A stretch of DNA of 64,000 nt from NCBI RefSeq assembly GCF_000426825.1, contig NZ_AUGC01000005.1:1-64000 (forward strand), in the 5' to 3' direction. Below the pieces are notes generated by a model that was not told the origin of the DNA, did no database searches, and saw nothing but the letters and a program-made list of their open reading frames with translations. The DNA comes from Thermonema rossianum DSM 10300 (GTDB taxonomy: Bacteria; Bacteroidota; Bacteroidia; Cytophagales; Thermonemataceae). This document shows positions 42,614 to 51,394 of the stretch, in pieces. Within the stretch, counting starts at the first letter, position 1; each line of letters opens with the position of its first letter. A program made the translations under genes and the position numbers.

Positions 42614-45600
42614 TTATTCAATACCTGTAATGACAAAGCTTCCCCAATAGTAAGGGTGCGGGTACTCTTTGCGCAAGCGCTCTTGTGCCTGACGGAAGGC
42701 AAGATGCGTATTGCCATTTTTCAGATATGATTCATAAAAGTAGCTCATAAGCTTTTGGGTGGCTTCATCGTTGACCTTGAAAAGGCTCATGACAACGCTG
42801 CGTGCGCCGGCCACCAAGAAAGCGCGCTGCAGTCCATAGACGCCTTCGCCTATTTGTACGTCACCGAGTCCCGTTTCACAGGCCGAAAGCACTACCAGAC
42901 GGGTATTGTCCAAGGGCAGGTTTTGTGCTTCATAAGCAGTAAGCACACCGTCGGCTGTATTGATGGCGGCCGCGCCTTCGCTAAGCAAGCGCCCTCCGTC
43001 TTTGAGCAGCAGGCCGGAGCGCAGCATAGGGTCATTGGCCAACAGGTTTTCAAAAGAGGTATTTTCCGAATAGTTGTCACTACCGGGGGCAAAAAAACCG
43101 TGGGTTGCAAAGTGAAGGATGCGTGGTGACTGCTTGAGTTGTTTAATGCTTTGCTCGGTGGCATTGGCGCCCAAGAGCGTGAGAATTGGCCAGTTGAATG
43201 ACTTCAGCAGTTGAGCAATGAGGCGGGCTTCCAGCTCGGCGCCGGGCAATGGGGGTACTTCTCCGCCAAAATCCGGATTGCCCACAATAAGCACCTGTCC
43301 GGCAGTGGTTTTTTGCTCTATGGGCGCCGGACTGCGTTTCAGCAGCTCTTTACTGTTGCTGATGTAGCGTATGTCGTAGGTATCGAAGACATAGTTGTCT
43401 TTCAACGGGCGGTAAAAAGCGGCTATGTTGATTTGATTATATACGCCATCGGGTGACACAAACACACGTTTGACCGTGGCGGGCAGGCGTTCTTCGATAT
43501 TCTGCCAGAATTGCTCATAAGAGAAGCGGTCGCGCAGCTTGAAGCGGGTGGCGTTGCGGTAATAGTTGTAGTAGCGGTTTTCGAGTGTCTTGCCTTCCTT
43601 CAAGACTACCGGCACAGGGCGCTTGCCTGCAGGCAGCAGGATGTAGGCTACATAATAAACCGAGTCGGTAAATGCATTTTGCTGTGGGTCGAAGTGTTGC
43701 ACCCGGATGAGCTCGATGGCTGCCTCGTCGGGCTGTAGTTGCTTTTGTACTTGTTGCCAATTGACTTTTTCTACTTTCAATTTATTGAAAAGGGCAGCGC
43801 GCTCGGACAACTGCTTCTCCAGCCGGTTGATTTCCGACTCCAGGGCCAGTACATTCACTCCACTGCGTAGTTGGTCTTCTTTGCTCAAGTTGAGCAGGGC
43901 TGCCAACTGCTCTTTTCTTCTCACCCATTGGTTGTAAAGGGCTGTCAAGGTGCTGTCTTGGCTTTGGGTCAGCTGTTGCCGGGTTTTTTGTCCGGCATTG
44001 AGCAGAATGGCCTTGGTAGTCAGAGTATAGTTGAGCAGGGTTTCGTGCAGGGGGCTGCCCGCAGGACGTCCTGTAGCCAATGATTTGAACAGTTGGAAGT
44101 GGGGCTGTATGCTTGCCCAATATTTGGCTTTTTCGCGCTCGCTCAGGCTGGGGAAATAGCGCTCGATAAATAAAAGGTAGCCGTCCAGGCTCTGTTGGTA
44201 AAGTGCGGCTGCCGAGTCCACTTGCCCTTTGACATAAGCCAGGCGCGCCAAATAACTGATTTGACGGACATAGGCAGGGTGTTGCTCGCCAAAGGCACTG
44301 GCATAAATGTCTCTTGCTTCTTGAAAATAGGCGCGGGCGTCATCATAAGCCCCTTCGCTTAGGCTTACTTCGCCCAATAGGCTTTTGACATAAGCCACTT
44401 GGTGGTGTTTTTTACCAAACTTATTGCCGTAAATTTCTTCGGCTTGCTTTAAGAGCCGGACAGCATCGCTGTAGCGGCGCTCGTTTTTATAAAGAACGGC
44501 AAGCGAGCTTATCAGTTGGGCATAGGTGGGGTGTTGTTTGTCGAAAGTGCTTGCTGCCAAGTCGATGGCTTCCTTTAAAACGGCTTCGGTTTCGGCATAG
44601 CGTTCAGGGTGCAGGCTATACTCTATGAGGGCTGCTTCGCTCAATATATCGGCCATTTTAATATGCAGCTTGCCCAGTTTGTCTATTTGTATGCGCCGAA
44701 TCAGCTCGGCTTCGGCTTCGGCTTTTTCAATGTCGCCCAATTCTATATGTATTTTGGCTTGTTGTGTAAGGACATCGGCATACTTGAGTGACTGCTTGCC
44801 GTAGCTTTTTTCTGCAATATCGAGCGCTGTGTAAATATGTTTTTGTGCGTCGGTATAGTTGCCTTGCAGGATGAGCACGCTTGCCATGGCTTGATGGGGG
44901 CGGATGAGACGGCGGCTGTTTGCCCCGTATTTTTTTTCTTTTTTGTCCAGAACGTCTGTAAGCAGCCGCAAGGTGCTTTCAAACTCACCGGTGCGGGCAT
45001 ACACCTCGGCAAGCTCTTCTACAGAACCGGCTTTGAGTGCCGTATAGTCGGTAGGAATGCCTTGTTTTTTTTGCTTTTTGGCTGCTTGGCGCTCTACGGC
45101 AGTAATGGTGGCATTGGCTTGGCTTAGCAATTGGGTGGCTTTGTTATAGTCGCTAATGGCAGCATATATTTTAGCTACTTGCATCAGTGCCAAGGCATAA
45201 TCAACACTTTCCGGGTCACCATTCTTTTCTATGATTTGCAGGGCATCCTGTGCTTCTTCACCGGCTTGTTTGAACTCCCCGTTTTCTTGCAGTATTTCAG
45301 CAAAAAGCAGTTTGGCGCGTGCCACTTTGATATGCCGTTCGCCATAGCGCCGGTTGAGTTGCTCTACGGTCTGCTGCATGAGGGCTTTGGCACGTGCGTA
45401 ACGGTCGTTGAGTAAAAAGAATTCGGCATATAAGCGGTGGTAGGCAGGCGAGAGGTAGTGACCAAAATACATTTTCTCTTCGAAAAGTTCTACCGGCACT
45501 TCTTTTTCAAATATATTTTTGGCTTTTAGAAAATCTTCGCCATAATTGACGTGGAAGCCGGCCCAATCAACTTGGGCAAGGCGGTAGGCAAAGGTTCCGG

Positions 45601-46807
45601 GGATGAGGCGCTGCTGCTGGGCTTCCAAATAGCGTTGGTTCAGCTCCTCTGCTTTTTGTATGGATACGTCGTTTTGCACGTAGAGTTCCGTCCATACGCG
45701 CAGCAAGTCGGCGTAGATAGGATGATCTTTGGGAAGCTTTTCGTTTTGGGTGATGCTAAGCAGGATGGCTTCGGCTTCTTTGAAGCGCCGGTCACGGATG
45801 GCGCGCTCCATCTCAATGATTTGTGCTCTGAAATAATAGGGGGACTGCTTGCCGTAATATTGTTCTGCGACGCGCTTCATCTCGCGTATGTTGGCGTTTT
45901 GCACGAACCGCAGTTGCCGCCGCTTTACGCTATTGCGTGCAATGCCTTCGAGCAGGTGCAAATAGGTTTTACTTGACTCCTTAAAAGCAAAAGCATAATA
46001 GAGCTGGGCACGCTGTGCCATCTTATAATACGAGGTGGCTTTGGCGTAATTCTCCTGTGCATCATAATTCTCGCCGAAGGCAATCAGGTGTGCGGCATAA
46101 TCCGGGTCGGTAACACCCACCAAGCGGCGTACTGTGAGGTTGTAAGTCTTCAGCAGCGAGTCAGCTTTTTCGTAATCGCCATACACGGTTTGGGCGCGTG
46201 CTTGCAGGGTGAGGTCGCGTGCCAGTTGCCGTTTTACAAAGCGCTTTTCCGGACCTGACAGCTTGCGGGCACTGCCTTCTGCCTGTTGGCGGCGCTCCTT
46301 GGCTGCTTCCTGTGCCAATGCATAGGCTTGCGCAGCTTCTTGGCTTTCCAGCAGAAGCCATGCTTGCATTTCTTTGTAAAAAGTCTTCACCAAAGGGTCT
46401 TGAATGCGGCTGCTGTCGATGGCTGTCAACAGCTGATGCGCACGCCTGAAATTGCCGTATTCAAGATAAGTATGGGTTAACAATAGTTGTCCCAAGGCAA
46501 AGCTGTCGCCTTGGTCTTTTGCTTTTTCCCGTATTTTACCGCTTTCTTCAACGGCCTTTTGCATGTCTTCGAAACGTGCCAAGGCTTCCAGGTTGCGGGC
46601 TTGAAGGGCTTGGAGCCAAGCTCTTTGAATATCACTTTTGGCACGGCTTAGTTTCTTTTCTGCCAATGCATGGGCACGCTTATAGTCGCCCATGCGGTAG
46701 CTTTTTTCAATATTTTGCGTTAGCTTTAAGTATTGCCTCAATACCTGCGCCTCGGAAGGCAGGCTGAGAAGCAATATAAACAAGATGGCAACCCCCAATC
46801 GTTTCAT
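42614..46807 (-). CDS. Exported TPR-CHAT caspase-like protease
   Basis: A 1397-residue protein with signal peptide (1-20, PSEA before QV). Residues about 25-930 are TPR or TPR-like helices with several clear units (LAEVYARTGEFESTLRLL, AEAVLKEAIDLAASTF-type repeats). A coiled segment (930-1030) precedes the C-terminal CHAT domain. The predicted catalytic pair is His1236 (HFATHGFF) and Cys1310 (VLSACETG), with the family GEGVYGLQRAFLVAGARSVV block after it. CHAT proteins are caspase-like peptidases usually activated by their TPR partner surfaces. An N-terminal export signal puts this one in the periplasm, which is unusual for well-studied CHAT enzymes. It is the first gene of a three-gene operon with PD40-OmpA and TPR-like proteins. 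Confidence 0.92.
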   Translation of the reverse strand: MKRLGVAILFILLLSLPSEAQVLRQYLKLTQNIEKSYRMGDYKRAHALAEKKLSRAKSDIQRAWLQALQARNLEALARFEDMQKAVEESGKIREKAKDQGDSFALGQLLLTHTYLEYGNFRRAHQLLTAIDSSRIQDPLVKTFYKEMQAWLLLESQEAAQAYALAQEAAKERRQQAEGSARKLSGPEKRFVKRQLARDLTLQARAQTVYGDYEKADSLLKTYNLTVRRLVGVTDPDYAAHLIAFGENYDAQENYAKATSYYKMAQRAQLYYAFAFKESSKTYLHLLEGIARNSVKRRQLRFVQNANIREMKRVAEQYYGKQSPYYFRAQIIEMERAIRDRRFKEAEAILLSITQNEKLPKDHPIYADLLRVWTELYVQNDVSIQKAEELNQRYLEAQQQRLIPGTFAYRLAQVDWAGFHVNYGEDFLKAKNIFEKEVPVELFEEKMYFGHYLSPAYHRLYAEFFLLNDRYARAKALMQQTVEQLNRRYGERHIKVARAKLLFAEILQENGEFKQAGEEAQDALQIIEKNGDPESVDYALALMQVAKIYAAISDYNKATQLLSQANATITAVERQAAKKQKKQGIPTDYTALKAGSVEELAEVYARTGEFESTLRLLTDVLDKKEKKYGANSRRLIRPHQAMASVLILQGNYTDAQKHIYTALDIAEKSYGKQSLKYADVLTQQAKIHIELGDIEKAEAEAELIRRIQIDKLGKLHIKMADILSEAALIEYSLHPERYAETEAVLKEAIDLAASTFDKQHPTYAQLISSLAVLYKNERRYSDAVRLLKQAEEIYGNKFGKKHHQVAYVKSLLGEVSLSEGAYDDARAYFQEARDIYASAFGEQHPAYVRQISYLARLAYVKGQVDSAAALYQQSLDGYLLFIERYFPSLSEREKAKYWASIQPHFQLFKSLATGRPAGSPLHETLLNYTLTTKAILLNAGQKTRQQLTQSQDSTLTALYNQWVRRKEQLAALLNLSKEDQLRSGVNVLALESEINRLEKQLSERAALFNKLKVEKVNWQQVQKQLQPDEAAIELIRVQHFDPQQNAFTDSVYYVAYILLPAGKRPVPVVLKEGKTLENRYYNYYRNATRFKLRDRFSYEQFWQNIEERLPATVKRVFVSPDGVYNQINIAAFYRPLKDNYVFDTYDIRYISNSKELLKRSPAPIEQKTTAGQVLIVGNPDFGGEVPPLPGAELEARLIAQLLKSFNWPILTLLGANATEQSIKQLKQSPRILHFATHGFFAPGSDNYSENTSFENLLANDPMLRSGLLLKDGGRLLSEGAAAINTADGVLTAYEAQNLPLDNTRLVVLSACETGLGDVQIGEGVYGLQRAFLVAGARSVVMSLFKVNDEATQKLMSYFYESYLKNGNTHLAFRQAQERLRKEYPHPYYWGSFVITGIE

Positions 46808-46919
46808 AAGCTTTCTTGTGTAAGTTTTTTCATATATTATGTAAGTTTACAAAAATTGCACCATTTTAGCACACTCTTTGCGTCAGGATAAACCGAAAAC
46901 CAAAATTATTGAAAAGCGT

Positions 46920-47321
46920 ATGCGTGGATTGTATGTATTGTTGTTGTCTGTTTGTGTCTCGGCGTTTTCATTTTCACAGCCTTCGGTCATAGGCAAGTGG
47001 CGTTTGGTAGAAATCCGTATGCACCAAATTGTAATTACCGAGGCAGAAATGGCGGCAAAGCGTTTGGGGAATGTGATGGTATTTGCAGAAGGCGGCATAT
47101 GTCAGGTATATCCGGACAATCCGAAGGCCAAAGTACTGACCAGCCGTTGGTATTGGGACCGTCATCCGGAAAAGCCCGCCCTTATCATAGAAGCCCGTGA
47201 CCCGATGGGCAAAGTCGTGAAGCAGCGTTTTGAAGTAGAGAAGCCCAACCGCAAAACACTGATTCTGCACATAGGCGAAGGCATCGACAAAGAAAGTTAT
47301 GTGTACCGGGCGCTAAAATAG
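46920..47321 (+). CDS. Small exported lipocalin-like protein
   Basis: A 133-residue protein with signal peptide (1 to about 20, FSFSQ). The mature part opens with PSVIGKWRLVEIRM, the GKWRL strand common in bacterial lipocalin-like proteins, and continues as a small beta-barrel-like sequence (NVMVFAEGGICQVYPD, KTLILHIGEG). Start ATG at 46920; an in-frame TTG upstream at 46878 is less likely. It is divergent from the CHAT operon, and its last 9 bases overlap the end of the DUF72 gene on the other strand. Confidence 0.78.
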   Translation: MRGLYVLLLSVCVSAFSFSQPSVIGKWRLVEIRMHQIVITEAEMAAKRLGNVMVFAEGGICQVYPDNPKAKVLTSRWYWDRHPEKPALIIEARDPMGKVVKQRFEVEKPNRKTLILHIGEGIDKESYVYRALK

Positions 47322-48212
47322 AGATTGTTGTATGTCGAAGCGTTGAGGTACTTTTAAATCCAAACCAAGCTTTTGATTCAACTGACAGATGAGGTAGGCT
47401 GCCAGGTCGGGAGCCTGCACATTGTCCGGTTCATGAACGAAGAAAAACACTTGCTCTATCCCTTGTGCTTGCCAATGTGCCAACCGCTCGACCCACTCGT
47501 CTATGCGGCTGTAATCGGTGGGGTGCAGCCCGTTGCCTACGAAGCGAATCATGGCTGTGGCATTGCATAAGCCCATGTGCAGCACATCGCGCCGCCCGGC
47601 AACGTCTGTAATCACCAGTCCGGCACCATAACTGTGCAGCTTATCGGCTGTTCGTGAGAGGTACTTAAACCAGGAAGCATGCCGGAACTCTATGGAAAGT
47701 GGCAGCTTATCGAAGGGGTAACTATCTAAAAAACGAAGCAAAAACGTAGATTGCCGCGTTGTGAAAGCAGGGGGAAGCTGCATAAAGGGCGTGCCTAAGC
47801 GCTCGCCCAAAGCATCGCAAAAGGCAACAAAGGCTTCTATTTCTTTTTTCAGAAAAGGACCATCCAGCTGATGACTGATGCCTTGGGGCAACTTAGGGCA
47901 AAAACGAAAGCTGCCGGGTGTTTGTTCTACCCATTTTTGAACGGTGGTGCCGCCCGGCAAGGCATAGTGGGTGCTGTTGAGCTCTATGGTATTGAATTGG
48001 CGGCTATAATGCCATAAGTACTTCTGAGAAGGGGTTTGGGGCGGATACCATTTGCCTGCCCACTCTTTTTGTACCCAGATGGGGCAGCCGACAAACCAAC
48101 GAGTAGCTTGCTTGGTTGTGGCTGCCTTCGACAGGTAATAACGGTTAAAGGCAGGGTCGGGGGGGAGTGAAAAATCGATACCACTGATGTCGCTTACTTT
48201 ACCGAACTCCAT
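47313..48212 (-). CDS. DUF72 (YecE-like) protein
   Basis: A 299-residue TIM-barrel protein of the DUF72 family: RWFVGCPIWVQKEWAGKWYPP at the start, FNTIELNSTHYALPGG, FRFCPKLPQGISH and FRHASWF are typical. Biochemical role unknown in the family. It starts only two bases after the gpsA stop, so it is co-transcribed with gpsA. Its 3' end overlaps the 3' end of the lipocalin-like gene by 9 bases, tail to tail. Confidence 0.92.
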   Translation of the reverse strand: MEFGKVSDISGIDFSLPPDPAFNRYYLSKAATTKQATRWFVGCPIWVQKEWAGKWYPPQTPSQKYLWHYSRQFNTIELNSTHYALPGGTTVQKWVEQTPGSFRFCPKLPQGISHQLDGPFLKKEIEAFVAFCDALGERLGTPFMQLPPAFTTRQSTFLLRFLDSYPFDKLPLSIEFRHASWFKYLSRTADKLHSYGAGLVITDVAGRRDVLHMGLCNATAMIRFVGNGLHPTDYSRIDEWVERLAHWQAQGIEQVFFFVHEPDNVQAPDLAAYLICQLNQKLGLDLKVPQRFDIQQSLF

Positions 48213-48214
48213 AC

Positions 48215-49225
48215 CTATTGCAGCTCTGCACGTATTTTTTCAAACACTTTCTTTGCCGGCACTTCTTCATACAGTATTCTGTACACCCCGTTCATGATAG
48301 GGCAAACCACGCCGTGCTTACGGCTGATTTGATAAATGCCCTTGGCAGCATAATAACCTTCGGCTACCATTTTCATTTCCATCTGTGCCGATTTTACACT
48401 ATACCCCCTGCCTATCATGTTGCCAAAGGTGCGGTTGCGGCTAAATTGAGAATAAGCCGTAACCAGCAAATCGCCCAAATAGGCGGTATGAGTCAGTTCA
48501 CGGTGTAGCGGGTAAACCGCATCGATGAGCGCCTTCATTTCACGCAGGGCATTGGCTACCAATACGGCTTGAAAATTGTCGCCAAATCCAAGTCCATGGG
48601 CAATGCCACAACCAATGGCAATGATATTTTTCATGATGGCGCAATATTCCACACCGTAGAGGTCATCGAAGGGGGTGGCTTTCACATAACGGCAGTTCAT
48701 CAACCGGGCAAAGGCTTCGCTGATGGCGAAGTTAAGCGAAGCAATCGTCAGATAGGACTGCCGTTCCAAGGCTATCTCCTCGGCATGGCAGGGACCGGCA
48801 ATGACAGCCATGTTCTCTTCGGCAAGCTCAAACTGCCGGCTTATCCATTGGGTCACCAGCAGGTAGTCTTCGGGAATGACCCCCTTAACCCCCGACACTA
48901 CTTTTTTTGAGGACCAATCGTCGGCGGTGGTAGAAGAAAGCGCTTCCTTAACAAAGGCAGCGGGAATGGCCACCACCACCCAGCGGGCCGGTGCCAGCAC
49001 CTCCCGTATCGAGCTGCTGACTTGTACGACTCGCTCCGGCCGGATTTCCACATCGCTCAAATAGCCGGGGTTGTGCCGGTAAGTGCGTATGTGTTCGGCT
49101 GTTTCCGGGTTGCGCACCCACCAGTGAATGGCTGCCTGCTCGTTTTCCGATAGTATTTTCACAAGGGCGGTAGCCCAGCTCCCACTACCTAAAACGGCGA
49201 TTTCTTGCTTCTGTGTAGTGCTCAT
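48215..49225 (-). CDS. gpsA: NAD(P)-dependent glycerol-3-phosphate dehydrogenase
   Basis: A 336-residue enzyme that reduces dihydroxyacetone phosphate to sn-glycerol-3-phosphate for phospholipid synthesis. The nucleotide motif AVLGSGSWATALVKIL is at about 10-25; VSGVKGV and IAGPCHAEEI are the next family blocks; the catalytic region has YCAIMKNIIAIGCGIAHGLG and a C-terminal TAYSQFSRNRTFG. The start is the ATG at 49225; the frame extends to an in-frame TTG at 49237. It is followed by DUF72 after two bases; a hairpin separates it from tyrS upstream. Confidence 0.95.
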   Translation of the reverse strand: MSTTQKQEIAVLGSGSWATALVKILSENEQAAIHWWVRNPETAEHIRTYRHNPGYLSDVEIRPERVVQVSSSIREVLAPARWVVVAIPAAFVKEALSSTTADDWSSKKVVSGVKGVIPEDYLLVTQWISRQFELAEENMAVIAGPCHAEEIALERQSYLTIASLNFAISEAFARLMNCRYVKATPFDDLYGVEYCAIMKNIIAIGCGIAHGLGFGDNFQAVLVANALREMKALIDAVYPLHRELTHTAYLGDLLVTAYSQFSRNRTFGNMIGRGYSVKSAQMEMKMVAEGYYAAKGIYQISRKHGVVCPIMNGVYRILYEEVPAKKVFEKIRAELQ

Positions 49226-49246
49226 AAGCCTTTTCAAATAGGGTGA

Positions 49247-49266
49247 ATGCCCCTAATCAGGGGCAT
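49247..49266 (-). terminator. Hairpin between tyrS and gpsA
   Basis: ATGCCCCT and AGGGGCAT form a perfect 8-bp stem with a 4-base loop. No long T run, so termination may be partial. Confidence 0.5.
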
Positions 49267-49271
49267 AAGTG

Positions 49272-50564
49272 TTAGTCGTTGACACGAACGAGGTAGTATT
49301 TCTTTTTACCATGCTGCACCAGCAGGTAGTGCCCTTGAAGCAGTTCAAACTGAGGCTTGGCCTGTGGGTCGCTTACCTTTTCTTTGTTTATGCTGACGCT
49401 ATTGGCTTGAATTGCTTTGCGGGCTTCGGATTTCGACTTGAAAATGCCGCCCTGCGTGACCGTGGACAGCAGGTCAGTGATGCTTTCACAAGCTTGGTAT
49501 TCGCCCCTGCTGATGCTTACTTGCGGCACCCCTTCGAATATCTCGAGCAGCGTCTGCTCGTCTATTTTTTTGAGGGCTTCCACTGCATCTTTTTTAAAGA
49601 ATATTTCAGTGGCTGCTCGTGCCTTTTCCAGCTCTTGGCGTGAGTGGATACGCTCGGTGAGCTCTTCGGCCAAGGTGTTTTGCAACACACGCAGGTGGGG
49701 CGCTTGTTTATGCTGCTCTATCAGGGCTTCGATTTCTTCACGCCCTTTTAAGCTGAATACTTTGATTAAGCGCTCGGCGTCTTCGTCGCTTACGTTGATC
49801 CAGAACTGATAGAACTTGTAAGGCGAAGTCATCTTGGGGTCGAGCCATATGTTTTCGCCCCCTTCGGACTTCCCGAACTTGGTGCCATCGGCTTTGGTGA
49901 TGAGCGGAGTGGTGAGGGCATATGCCTCGCCGCCGGCAATGCGTCGAATCAGCTCGGTGCCGGTAGTGATGTTGCCCCATTGGTCGGAGCCGCCCATTTG
50001 CAATTTGCAGTTTTTGTTTTGATACAGGTAAAGGAAATCGTAGCCCTGCATGAGTTGGTAGGTAAACTCCGTATAAGAAATGCCTGTTTCCATACGGTTT
50101 TTTACCGAATCTTTAGCCATCATGTAGTTTACGGTGATGTGCTTGCCCACGTCGCGCAGGAACTGCAGGAAACCGATTTCTTTGAACCAGTCGTAGTTGT
50201 TCAACAACTCTGCCGAGCATTCGCCCGCGTCAAAGTCCAAAAACTTAGCCAATTGCTGTTGTATGCACTGTTCGTTGTAGCGGATGGTTTCTTCGGAAAG
50301 GAAAGCACGCTCGGCGTTTTTTCCACTGGGGTCGCCTATCATGGCGGTGGCACCCCCCACCAAAGCAATGGGCTTATGCCCTGCCAGCTGAAAATGCTTC
50401 AGGAGCATAATGGTAGCCAGGTTGCCTATATGCAAAGAGGGGGCGGTGGGGTCAAATCCTATGTAGGCGGTGGTTACTTCTTTATTCAGCTGCTCTTCGG
50501 TACCCGGCATCATATCGTGCAACATGCCGCGCCACTTGAGCTCTTCAATAAAAGATTTTTTCAT
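49272..50564 (-). CDS. tyrS: Tyrosyl-tRNA synthetase
   Basis: A 430-residue class I synthetase that charges tRNA-Tyr. It shows the tyrosine-pocket opening [19 protein letters not shown] with the HIGH-equivalent [23 protein letters not shown]-type block ([23 protein letters not shown]), [11 protein letters not shown], and the KMSKS-equivalent KFGKSEGG. The C-terminal S4-like RNA-binding domain starts at about 360 ([22 protein letters not shown]). Complete and typical in length. Head of the tyrS-gpsA-DUF72 group. Confidence 0.97.
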   Translation of the reverse strand: MKKSFIEELKWRGMLHDMMPGTEEQLNKEVTTAYIGFDPTAPSLHIGNLATIMLLKHFQLAGHKPIALVGGATAMIGDPSGKNAERAFLSEETIRYNEQCIQQQLAKFLDFDAGECSAELLNNYDWFKEIGFLQFLRDVGKHITVNYMMAKDSVKNRMETGISYTEFTYQLMQGYDFLYLYQNKNCKLQMGGSDQWGNITTGTELIRRIAGGEAYALTTPLITKADGTKFGKSEGGENIWLDPKMTSPYKFYQFWINVSDEDAERLIKVFSLKGREEIEALIEQHKQAPHLRVLQNTLAEELTERIHSRQELEKARAATEIFFKKDAVEALKKIDEQTLLEIFEGVPQVSISRGEYQACESITDLLSTVTQGGIFKSKSEARKAIQANSVSINKEKVSDPQAKPQFELLQGHYLLVQHGKKKYYLVRVND

Positions 50565-50758
50565 TGCTGCTTTGTTTTTTGGATGCTTTGGGTGCCAAAA
50601 CTAATGAATTGTGCCTAAAAAAGCGAATAAGCAAAGGCAAAGCGTTGGTCGAGCGCCGGTTGTCTTTTATCGCTACAAAGCGTGCTTTTGTAGAAAGCAG
50701 CTTCTTTGAGAAAATGCCGTTTGTATCTTTATGTTAGAAATTAAACAAAATTAAATTC

Positions 50759-50992
50759 ATGAAAGTCAATCTTCTTCTTCTAAAACAGTGGTGCGAACGC
50801 GACCTTTCACCGATGGCGTGGCAGCGGATAGCTCTGCAGGCCTATGCCCGTCTTAGAGACAAAGGCTATAGCATCAAAGAACTACAAAACCCACCGGCAG
50901 ACATGAACTTGGAAGGAGAAGACTTGGCTGCCATATGCGACGCCATCCGGGAGTTGTACAAAACAGATGCACCGCTCAATGACTTGGCTTGA
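50759..50992 (+). CDS. Small protein, paralogue A
   Basis: A 77-residue acidic cytoplasmic protein of unknown function. It shares the motif C-E-x2-LSP-x-AWQRIA with the next gene (CERDLSPMAWQRIA here), and a later block GY/LGLKEL and E-DL/DW. Helical throughout by eye. No metal or catalytic motif. A start ATG at 50759 follows AT-rich leader. A paralogue lies 47 bp downstream. Confidence 0.68.
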   Translation: MKVNLLLLKQWCERDLSPMAWQRIALQAYARLRDKGYSIKELQNPPADMNLEGEDLAAICDAIRELYKTDAPLNDLA

Positions 50993-51039
50993 AGCAAAAG
51001 AAAATAGAAAAATAAAGGATTTACCTAAGGGAAAGAAAG

Positions 51040-51276
51040 ATGATGCAGATCGTGAAAATCAAGGAAGTTTGTGAACAAAAGCTGTCACCGGTAGCATGGC
51101 AACGCATAGCCACGCACCTGGCGCCCCATTTTATGAGAAAATATGCCTTAGGCTTAAAAGAACTCTTCATGCCTTCTGAGGGGCTGCTGTGTGATGAGGA
51201 AGACTGGCAGCATATACAAACAGTCGTGCAGAAACTATATGAATGCACGCTTTCGGAAGAAGAAGTGTTGGCATAG
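51040..51276 (+). CDS. Small protein, paralogue B
   Basis: A 78-residue paralogue of the preceding gene product (CEQKLSPVAWQRIA at 11-24, then ALGLKELFMPSEG and EEDWQHIQTVVQKLYE). The sequences outside the motif differ, so the duplication is old and both are probably functional. Start at 51040 or the adjacent Met at 51043. Possible RNA- or protein-binding helical protein; no evidence for either. Confidence 0.68.
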   Translation: MMQIVKIKEVCEQKLSPVAWQRIATHLAPHFMRKYALGLKELFMPSEGLLCDEEDWQHIQTVVQKLYECTLSEEEVLA

Positions 51277-51346
51277 CCCCGGCTGTGGCGTATTCAAGCA
51301 GTAACTTTGGCTTTATGTAAGGCTCATTTTGAAGCTTGACACCATG

Positions 51347-51375
51347 AAAAAAGCCACCCCGCGGGGTGGCTTTTC
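51347..51375. terminator. Terminator of the outer-membrane barrel gene
   Basis: AAAAGCCACCCC and GGGGTGGCTTTT form a long stem around GC. It is bidirectional, with T-rich sequence on both sides. Confidence 0.85.
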
Positions 51376-51394
51376 TGTTTTTTTAACCATGCGA

